Shown in pieces: positions 58,410 through 64,000 of a stretch of DNA of 64,000 nt. Position 1 is the stretch's first letter, and each line of letters opens with the position of its first letter. The notes under the pieces were generated by a model. It saw nothing but the letters and a program-made list of their open reading frames with translations. It did not search any database and was not told the origin of the DNA. The position numbers and the translations under genes were made by a program. Origin of the DNA: JAUREX01 sp964472135 (GTDB taxonomy: Bacteria > Pseudomonadota > Alphaproteobacteria > Rhodobacterales > Rhodobacteraceae); contig CAYYJB010000003.1 in assembly GCA_964472135.1 (NCBI GenBank), forward strand, positions 1 through 64,000, given 5' to 3'.

Positions 58410-60698
58410 TCAGGGGTTGTCGGCGCGGATCGTCACATTCACCGCCCCCGTCACCGCCAGGGGCCAGTTGAGCGTCACGAGGTTCTGCGCCCCGCCCTGC
58501 TCGGCGCGGCTATAGGGCATGTCGAACCGCACCGCGCCGCCTGCGCTGATCAGCCCGTCGGCCACCACCGACACCACATTGCGCGCCCGCCCCCCGAAGG
58601 GCAGCGTGCCGAGCGGGTCGATCGTCCAGGTCGCCGCCGCCCCGGTCTGTGCATGGCGCACGAAGGTCGGGTTGAAGACGGGCGTCGTGATGCCGTTGAA
58701 GGCGTTCGCCTGCACCACGATGTTGCGATAGCGCCCCGGATCGAGGGCGGCAAAGCTCGTATCTACCTTGTCGACCCGGTCGATCGTGCCGTTGAAGGTG
58801 CGAAAGACGTTGTCGGTGATCGACAGCCCCTGGATGAAATGCCCCGGCCCGTGGGGTGTGATCACGATGAAGGCGAACGAGGGGACCATGTTGCTGACGA
58901 CGAAGGTGTTGCCGGTGATGGTCAGGCCGCCAAAGCTGAACTGGTTGGCGAATGAGGGATCGTCCTCGCGCTCGTTCGTCAGTTCGATGAAGGCGTTGTC
59001 GATGTAGTTGCCGGTGACGGCCGCGCGCATGTTGATGGCGGTGAACACGATCCCCGCCCGGCGTACCCCCGGCGTCTCCTCGTCGCCCTGAAAGAAGTGG
59101 TTGCCGATGAACATGTGTCCGGTGCCGTGGACGATCGCGAAATTGCCGAAGCGCACGATGCGGTTGTCGCGGATCTTGGCATCATTGGCATTGATGTTGA
59201 GGCAGATCGAGGTGCGGTCCTGCGCGCGCAGGCTCTGCTCGCTCGAGAGGAACTGGCACTCATCGACCAGAAGCCCCTGACAGCCCAGCCCGATCGAGGT
59301 CAGCGCCCTGTCCTTCGGCGCGTTCACGACGCAGCCGTGCATCCTGAATGTCAGCCCCGCCGGCGCAAGGATGACCCCGCTCGCGATCCCGCTGCACACG
59401 AGCTCGAGGTTCGTCAGCTCAAACTTGTCGAGCTTGCCGAAGCCCGAAAAGTCGAGGATGTAGCGGTGCCGCGTGAAGCCATAGACCCGCGTCCCGCCCG
59501 TATATCCCGCCGGCGCGCTGAGCTCGACGGTCTGCGCGGCAAGGTTGACCGAGCGCACATAGGTCTCGCGCGCTATCCCCGCCCCGGTCACGAGCGAGCC
59601 CGGAACGATGCCCGCGATGTTCTGCACCCCGGTCAGCAGCGTGGGCTGCGCGGTTGAAAATGTCGCCTGCGAGCTGACGGTCGCGCTCTCCCACGCCGGA
59701 CCGGCCACGACCGAAAGCTGGCCGTTCGTCAGCACCCGGCGCCGGGCGAACTGTTCGCCCTGACGCCCGGCAAGCGCCGCGACATCGAGCGGCGCCGTCA
59801 CATCGACGGTGCGACCGCCGAGATCCAGAACGACATGATCGGTAAAGAAAAAGAGCGCCTGAATGGCCTTGCGCAGCCCCTCGGCCTCGTTGCCGAAGGC
59901 GCGCGCATAGGTCGGCAGGTCGAAGTTCTGCGTCAGGCTGAGCCGCGCCGTCTCGGGCATCGACAGCCGCCCCTCGAAGCGCACCTGCGCGTTGAGGGTG
60001 ATGTTGCCGTTGAGCCGATAGGTCCCCGCCGAGATGACAAGGGTCCGCCCCGCCGCCGCCGCATCGGCCAGGAGGAAGGCCGCGCTGTCGTCCGTCACCC
60101 CGTCGCCCATGGCGCCATAGTCGCGCACATCGACCCAATCCATCATCACGCGGTGAAAGACATCCGTCCCGTCCAGAACCTCGATGTCGTCGATGCGCAC
60201 GATCCCGCCGTTCGGCCCCGTGAGGTCGATCCCGACATGGGCATAGACGGGCACCGTGCCCCAGACCATGTCGACCCCCGCCCGCCGGCCCGAGCCGATC
60301 ACCGCCTCGAGCGTATAGACGCTGCCATAGCGCGTCAGCGTCAGGGGCTGCCCCTCCTGGATCACGCCCGCCACGTTGCGCCCGGCCGCATCCCCCGCCC
60401 AGGCCGCGATCCGCACCGTCGGCAGATTGCCCGAGATCGCCTTGATCCGCACGCGGACGCGCAGATACATCCCCGGCACGATGGGCGTCTGGCCCATGTG
60501 GCGCAGCTTCTGGCGATCCTGGGTCTTGATGAGGTCGAGCGAGCCGCCGAAATCGGGGTCCGCCGGCACATAGGCCGCGTTCGCCGCTCCTGCATAGCTG
60601 GGCGAGCCGGGCGTGCCGTCCCCGCTCGACCACACCCCGAGCCCCGCCGAAAAGGGCGGCGGCATCAGCACCAGCCCGTCCGTGATCGCCTTGTTCAT
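58410..60698 (-). CDS. Large right-handed beta-helix (pectate-lyase-3-like) protein, candidate GTA head-spike
   Basis: 762 residues with no signal peptide. Residues 1-175 form a jelly-roll-like N-terminal domain (MNKAITDGLVLMPPPFSAGLGV, GRRAGVDMVWGTVPVYAHVGIDLTGPNGG). From ~188 the pectate lyase 3 / GH28-related beta-helix begins with the tell-tale VDVRDYGAMGDGVTDDSAAF, followed by long stretches of repeated Asn-rich coils (GNYIDNAFIEL, ITGNTFVVSN, ITDNVFRTF). This matches proteins that many Rhodobacterales carry, and as I recall the gene transfer agent head-spike GhsB of Rhodobacter capsulatus has this architecture and is encoded away from the main GTA cluster. That identity is an inference. 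ATG 60698 is chosen. Confidence 0.75.
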   Translation of the reverse strand: MNKAITDGLVLMPPPFSAGLGVWSSGDGTPGSPSYAGAANAAYVPADPDFGGSLDLIKTQDRQKLRHMGQTPIVPGMYLRVRVRIKAISGNLPTVRIAAWAGDAAGRNVAGVIQEGQPLTLTRYGSVYTLEAVIGSGRRAGVDMVWGTVPVYAHVGIDLTGPNGGIVRIDDIEVLDGTDVFHRVMMDWVDVRDYGAMGDGVTDDSAAFLLADAAAAGRTLVISAGTYRLNGNITLNAQVRFEGRLSMPETARLSLTQNFDLPTYARAFGNEAEGLRKAIQALFFFTDHVVLDLGGRTVDVTAPLDVAALAGRQGEQFARRRVLTNGQLSVVAGPAWESATVSSQATFSTAQPTLLTGVQNIAGIVPGSLVTGAGIARETYVRSVNLAAQTVELSAPAGYTGGTRVYGFTRHRYILDFSGFGKLDKFELTNLELVCSGIASGVILAPAGLTFRMHGCVVNAPKDRALTSIGLGCQGLLVDECQFLSSEQSLRAQDRTSICLNINANDAKIRDNRIVRFGNFAIVHGTGHMFIGNHFFQGDEETPGVRRAGIVFTAINMRAAVTGNYIDNAFIELTNEREDDPSFANQFSFGGLTITGNTFVVSNMVPSFAFIVITPHGPGHFIQGLSITDNVFRTFNGTIDRVDKVDTSFAALDPGRYRNIVVQANAFNGITTPVFNPTFVRHAQTGAAATWTIDPLGTLPFGGRARNVVSVVADGLISAGGAVRFDMPYSRAEQGGAQNLVTLNWPLAVTGAVNVTIRADNP

Positions 60699-60813
60699 CG
60701 CGCACCCCCATCTTCGCGCGCCGGGCCCCGATCGGGCCGGCAAACGCGAGGAGGGGTATCAACGAAGCGTTAACGAAACCCGGCTGCCGCGCACGCTCGC
60801 ATGCAACGGCCGC

Positions 60814-61548
60814 TCAGCCCCGGCCGATGAAGGGCATCGTCGTGGCGATCACGGTCATGAACTGCACATTCGCCTCGGGCGGTAGCGAAGCCATGTGCAG
60901 GACCGACCGCGCCACATCCGCCACATCCATCGTCGCCTCGACCGCGAGCCGCCCGTCCGCCTGCGGCACGCCCTTCGTCATCGCATCGACCATGCCCGTC
61001 AGCGCATTGCCGACATCGATCTGCCCGCAGGCGATGCCATGGGCGCGGCCATCGAGGGACAGCGCCTTGGTCAGGCCGGTGACCGCGTGCTTGGTCATGG
61101 TATAGGGCGCCGACCCGAGCCGCGGCACATGGGCCGAAACCGAGCCGTTGTTGATGATCCGGCCGCCCTTCGGATCCTGCCGGCGCATGATGCCGAAGGC
61201 CGCGCGCGCGCACAGATACATCCCGTCGATGTTGACGGCCGAGATCGCGCGCCAATCCTCGAGCGCGATCTCGTCGATCATCCCCGAGGGCAGGAAGATG
61301 CCCGCGTTGTTGAAGAGCGCATCGAGCCGCCCGAAGGCGCGCGCGCAGTCGGCGAACCCGCGCTCGACCTCGGCCGCGTCCGTCACGTCGAATGGCAGCA
61401 CCAGGGCATCGGGATGCCCCCCCGCCGCCTCGCGCAACGGCTCCGCGCGCCGCCCGACCAGCGCCACGCGCCAGCCCGCCCCGAGGAATTCCCGCGCGGT
61501 CGCCCGCCCGATGCCCGCCCCCGCACCCGTGATCATGATCGTCTTCAT
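60814..61548 (-). CDS. SDR family NAD(P)-dependent oxidoreductase
   Basis: 244 residues, classical short-chain dehydrogenase. TGAGAGIG (7-14) is the cofactor turn, NNAG (80-83) the structural motif, and the active site is Ser136-138 (NNGSVS), Tyr149 and Lys153 (APYTMTKHA). No acidic residue pattern decides NAD or NADP clearly; VGRRAE after strand 2 favours NADP. ATG 61548 overlaps the stop of the upstream isomerase gene (ATGA). Together they suggest oxidation or reduction of a small hydroxy or keto acid. Confidence 0.9.
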   Translation of the reverse strand: MKTIMITGAGAGIGRATAREFLGAGWRVALVGRRAEPLREAAGGHPDALVLPFDVTDAAEVERGFADCARAFGRLDALFNNAGIFLPSGMIDEIALEDWRAISAVNIDGMYLCARAAFGIMRRQDPKGGRIINNGSVSAHVPRLGSAPYTMTKHAVTGLTKALSLDGRAHGIACGQIDVGNALTGMVDAMTKGVPQADGRLAVEATMDVADVARSVLHMASLPPEANVQFMTVIATTMPFIGRG

Positions 61549-62348
61549 CGCCCGCCCTCCGCCGCGCGGGCCGCAAGCCGCGCGCGCATCTCCGCCAGCC
61601 AGCCGAGCCCCTCGGCCGTCCGCCCCGACCGCGGGCGGTATTCGGCCCCCACATGCCCCGCCCAGCCCGCCGCGGCAAGGGCGGCCAGAACCTCGGCCAG
61701 ATCGACCTCGCCCCGCCCCGGCTCGCCCCGGTCGGGAACGGCCGCGATCTGCACATGCCCGATCCGCCCCAGATGCCGCCCGATCGCGGTGATGAGGTCG
61801 CCCTGCATGATCTGGACATGATAGCAATCGAACATGAGGCGCAGGTTTTCCGCCCCGACCGCCCCGATCGTCCGCACCGCCCCCGCGAGGCTTGCATAAT
61901 GATAGCCCGGCACGTCGCGCCGGTTGATCGGCTCGATCAGCACCTCGAGGCCGCGCAGGGCGGCCTCGGCGGCGGCAAGGCGCAGGTTCGCGCGCAGCAC
62001 CGCCTCGGCCGCGCGCCCGCCGCCCGACTTGCCCGCCATGACATGCACGGCCCCCGCCCCGATCCCGGCCGCATGGTCGAGCGCGCGCAGGATCGCCTCG
62101 CGCGCCTCGGCCTCGCGCCCGGGCAGGGCGGCAAGGCCGAAATCGCCGCGCCCGAGGTCTCCGGGCGGGGTGTTGATCGCGATCATCCTGATGCCTGCAT
62201 CCCGCAGCGCCGCGCGCGTGTCGGCCACCGGCACATCATAGGGAAAGTGGCATTCGACCGCGTCGAACCCGTCGCGCGCCGCCTGCCCGATCCGCGCCAG
62301 GAACGGCAGGTCGAGATAGAGAAACCCCAGATTGGCCGAAAACCGCAT
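61545..62348 (-). CDS. hyi: Hydroxypyruvate isomerase-type TIM-barrel protein
   Basis: 267 residues, xylose-isomerase-like barrel. MRFSANLGFLYLDLPFLARI, GFDAVECHFPYD, INTPPGDLGRGDFGLAALPGRE, VHVMAGKSG, LIEPINRRDVPGYH (catalytic Glu) and GHVGAEYRP (second Glu) follow the Hyi / 2-oxo-tetronate isomerase (OtnI) family. It isomerises hydroxypyruvate to tartronate semialdehyde or a related keto sugar acid; the coupled SDR could then reduce the product, as GlxR/TSR does. The frame is open upstream of ATG 62348 but unlike the family. Confidence 0.88.
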   Translation of the reverse strand: MRFSANLGFLYLDLPFLARIGQAARDGFDAVECHFPYDVPVADTRAALRDAGIRMIAINTPPGDLGRGDFGLAALPGREAEAREAILRALDHAAGIGAGAVHVMAGKSGGGRAAEAVLRANLRLAAAEAALRGLEVLIEPINRRDVPGYHYASLAGAVRTIGAVGAENLRLMFDCYHVQIMQGDLITAIGRHLGRIGHVQIAAVPDRGEPGRGEVDLAEVLAALAAAGWAGHVGAEYRPRSGRTAEGLGWLAEMRARLAARAAEGGR

Positions 62349-62441
62349 CCCCGCCCCCCTCGCGCGCCCGTTCTGCGGGTGCGGGGCCGGGGTTGTCAAC
62401 GCTTGCCCCCGCGTGCGGGCCGGGCCAGTGTCGGAGGCGGC

Positions 62442-62469
62442 GGGTCGGGCGCTGCGGGTCGGGCGCTGC
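62442..62469 (+). repeat. Perfect 14-bp direct repeat, two copies, upstream of VTT gene
   Basis: GGGTCGGGCGCTGC occurs twice in tandem (62442-62455 and 62456-62469), 19 bp before the VTT-protein start. It may be a chance duplication; it overlaps no known motif. Confidence 0.6.
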
Positions 62470-62487
62470 GGATCTGGGCGGGGTGGC

Positions 62488-62922
62488 ATGGGCATCTGGG
62501 CGGAACTGGGCGGGCTCTTCGCGGCGGCGTTCCTCTCGGCCACGCTGCTGCCCGGATCGTCCGAGGTGGTGCTGGTGGCCCTCCTGCAGGCCGAGGGCGG
62601 GGCGGGGCCGCTGCCCGCCGTCGCGGTCGCGAGCCTCGGCAACACGCTCGGCGCCGTCGTCACCTGGGCGATCGGGCTCGGCCTTGCCACCGCGGGTGCG
62701 GCGCGGATGGGCGAGGGCACGCGCGCCCGCCTCGCCCGGGCCGAGGCATGGCACCGCCGGCTCGGGATCTGGTCGCTCCTGCTGTCGTGGGTGCCGGTCG
62801 TGGGCGACCCGATCGTGCTGCTCGCGGGGGTCCTGCGCACGCCCTTCTGGCCCTTCCTGATCCTCGTGGGCCTCGGCAAGACGGCGCGCTATGCGGCCCT
62901 TGCCGCCATCGCGGGCGGCTGA
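62488..62922 (+). CDS. YqaA/VTT family small membrane protein
   Basis: 144 residues with about four transmembrane helices. ELGGLFAAAFLSATLLPGSSEVVLVALL, VASLGNTLGAVVTWAIGLGLA, LGIWSLLLSWVPVVGDPIVLLAGVLRTPFW and FLILVGLGKTARYAALAA match the YqaA branch of the SNARE-associated/VTT (DedA-like) family, thought to act in lipid transport or membrane homeostasis. The GNTLG and VGDP re-entrant motifs are present. Starts at ATG 62488; divergent from hyi. Confidence 0.88.
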   Translation: MGIWAELGGLFAAAFLSATLLPGSSEVVLVALLQAEGGAGPLPAVAVASLGNTLGAVVTWAIGLGLATAGAARMGEGTRARLARAEAWHRRLGIWSLLLSWVPVVGDPIVLLAGVLRTPFWPFLILVGLGKTARYAALAAIAGG

Positions 62923-62961
62923 GGCTGGCGCAGGCCGCGCGGCCGGTGCATCCTGCGCGTC

Positions 62962-63384
62962 ATGCAGAGCGCACCGAACCCCGGCCGTCTGATCGCGCGC
63001 GGCGTCTGCCGCGCCCTGCCGGGGCACGGCTTTGTCCCCCTCGAAGAGGTCGTGCCGACCCCGGGCCTGCGCGTCGATGTCATGGCCCTCGGCCCCGACG
63101 GCGAGGTCTGGGTGATCGAGTGCAAGTCCTGCCGGGCCGATTTCGTCGCCGACCGCAAGTGGCAGGGCTATCTCGGCTGGTGCGACCGGTTCTTCTTCGC
63201 GGTCGACCCCGATTTTCCGGCCGATCTGCTGCCGCCCGAGGCGGGCCTCATCCTCGCCGACCGGCACGACGCCGAGATCCTGCGCCTGCCCGAGGCCCGC
63301 CCCCTGCCGCCCGCCCGCCGGCGCGCGCTGGTGCTGCGCTTTGCCCGCCTCGCGGGGCAGCGGCTGCTGGCGGGCACGGGCTAG
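62962..63384 (+). CDS. mmcB: MmcB family DNA repair protein
   Basis: 140 residues, putative endonuclease of the alphaproteobacterial MmcB family, linked in Caulobacter to the mitomycin C response. The PD-(D/E)xK-like site is in RVDVMALGPDGEVWVIECKS (about 37-56: Asp, Glu, Lys), followed by DFVADRKWQGYLGWCDRFFFAV and AGLILADRHDAEILRLP. Its stop shares CTAG with the stop of convergent radC, another DNA-repair-named gene. Confidence 0.9.
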   Translation: MQSAPNPGRLIARGVCRALPGHGFVPLEEVVPTPGLRVDVMALGPDGEVWVIECKSCRADFVADRKWQGYLGWCDRFFFAVDPDFPADLLPPEAGLILADRHDAEILRLPEARPLPPARRRALVLRFARLAGQRLLAGTG

Positions 63385-64000
63385 AGATAGCCCGCGGCCT
63401 TCAGGCTCACCTCGCGCGATTTCCCGATGATGAGGTGGTCGTGCAGCACGATGCCCAGCACCTCGGCGGCGTCGCGGATGCGCAGCGTCATCTCGATGTC
63501 GGCCCCCGAGGGCGTCGGATCGCCCGAGGGGTGGTTGTGCACGAGGATGATGGCCGAGGCGTTGATCTCGAGCGCGCGCTTGACCACCTCGCGCGGATAG
63601 ACGGGCACATGATCGACCGTGCCGCGCGCCTGCGCCTCGTCGGCGATGAGGACGTTCTTGCGATCGAGATAGAGCACGCGGAACTCCTCGGTCTCGCGGT
63701 GGGCGAGCGCGGTCTGGCAATAGTCGATCAGCGCCTGCCAGCTCGAGAGGACGGGGCGGTTGATGACGCGCGCGCGCGCCAGACGCTGCGCCGCCGCCTC
63801 GATCAGCTTCAATTCCACGATGACCGCCTCGCCCACGCCCGCGACATCGGCAAGCCGGGCGGGCGGCGCGCTGATGACGCGGTTGAAATCGCCGAAACGC
63901 TCGATCAGCGTGCGCGCCAGCGGCTTCACATCCTGCCGCGGGATGGCGCGAAAGAGGACAAGCTCGAGCAGCTCGTAATCGGGCACGGCATCGGGCCCGC
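63381..64000 (-). CDS. radC: RadC/JAB-domain protein (partial, N-terminus beyond window edge)
   Basis: About 206 residues are visible of a usual ~230-250. PDYELLELVLFRAIPRQDVKPLARTLIERFG and the helix-hairpin-helix PPARLADVAGVGEAVIVELKLI lead to the MPN+ (JAMM) metalloprotease-like domain with the zinc motif VHNHPSGDPTPSGAD and a downstream HDHLIIG. The frame continues off the right edge. Despite the name, a direct repair role is not supported in other bacteria; a part in natural transformation or peptide-bond hydrolysis has been proposed. Confidence 0.93.
   Translation of the reverse strand, partial: GPDAVPDYELLELVLFRAIPRQDVKPLARTLIERFGDFNRVISAPPARLADVAGVGEAVIVELKLIEAAAQRLARARVINRPVLSSWQALIDYCQTALAHRETEEFRVLYLDRKNVLIADEAQARGTVDHVPVYPREVVKRALEINASAIILVHNHPSGDPTPSGADIEMTLRIRDAAEVLGIVLHDHLIIGKSREVSLKAAGYL

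Overview
The window is a densely packed, very GC-rich (about 70%) bacterial chromosome segment that looks like a member of the Rhodobacteraceae/Paracoccaceae (Rhodobacterales, Alphaproteobacteria). Evidence: the tsaD-gpsA-EVE / hemD-mitofilin-like-hemY arrangement, the ftsZ-ftsA-ftsQ-ddl-murB-murC-murG-ftsW-murD order, a Rhodobacterales-type flagellin, MmcB, DUF1244, DUF1489, and a beta-helix protein of the kind used as head spike by the Rhodobacter gene transfer agent. This placement is inferred from family recognition, not from a search. I see no rRNA, tRNA, CRISPR, IS element or prophage. No gap between genes exceeds about 220 bp; nearly all of the window codes.

Layout. 1-10.9 kb: truncated H+-pyrophosphatase (hppA), a HAD phosphatase, a MaoC hydratase, ribF, a Cys-cluster protein and threonine aldolase; then the divergent tsaD-gpsA-EVE operon and the hemD / mitofilin-like / hemY operon. 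11-14 kb: a mosaic flagellin gene with a glycosyltransferase gene just upstream. 14-17.4 kb: thioesterase, ECHDC3-like crotonase, FAH-type hydratase, HMCES/YedK DNA-protein crosslink protein and a small secreted protein. 17.4-23.4 kb: MoxR ATPase + VWA pair (coxD/coxE-like) and a coxS-coxL-coxM operon whose active-site loop marks it as a form II, CODH-like molybdenum hydroxylase. 23.4-29.8 kb: YggS, a UbiH-family hydroxylase, an amidase, zapA with a coiled-coil partner, and transketolase. 29.8-33 kb: zinc uptake, zur-znuC-znuB divergent from znuA around an AT-rich palindrome that should be the Zur operator. 33-41.4 kb: DUF1244, N-formylglutamate amidohydrolase, pyruvate kinase, rpmI-rplT, a DMT exporter, pheS (no pheT here), a lone RAM-domain protein, a corrinoid-activator-type ferredoxin/ASKHA protein and DUF1489. 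41.4-52.7 kb: the division and murein cluster on the minus strand. 52.7-64 kb: lpdA, DUF924, MFS transporter, queA, peroxiredoxin, bactofilin, the spike-like beta-helix protein, SDR + hydroxypyruvate isomerase, a VTT membrane protein, mmcB and a truncated radC.

How genes work together. The clearest modules are peptidoglycan precursor synthesis feeding the divisome (MurB/C/D/G, Ddl, FtsW/Q/A/Z, with ZapA elsewhere in the window), high-affinity zinc import under Zur, the CODH-like molybdoenzyme with its maturation pair, haem/tRNA-modification housekeeping, and ribosomal proteins L35/L20. The most unusual items are the form II cox operon, the mosaic flagellin with its adjacent glycosyltransferase, the candidate GTA head-spike gene, the His-rich tail on the ZnuC ATPase, a nearly identical non-Shine-Dalgarno leader shared by ftsZ and ftsW, and convergent genes that repeatedly share a CTAG tetranucleotide as both stop codons.
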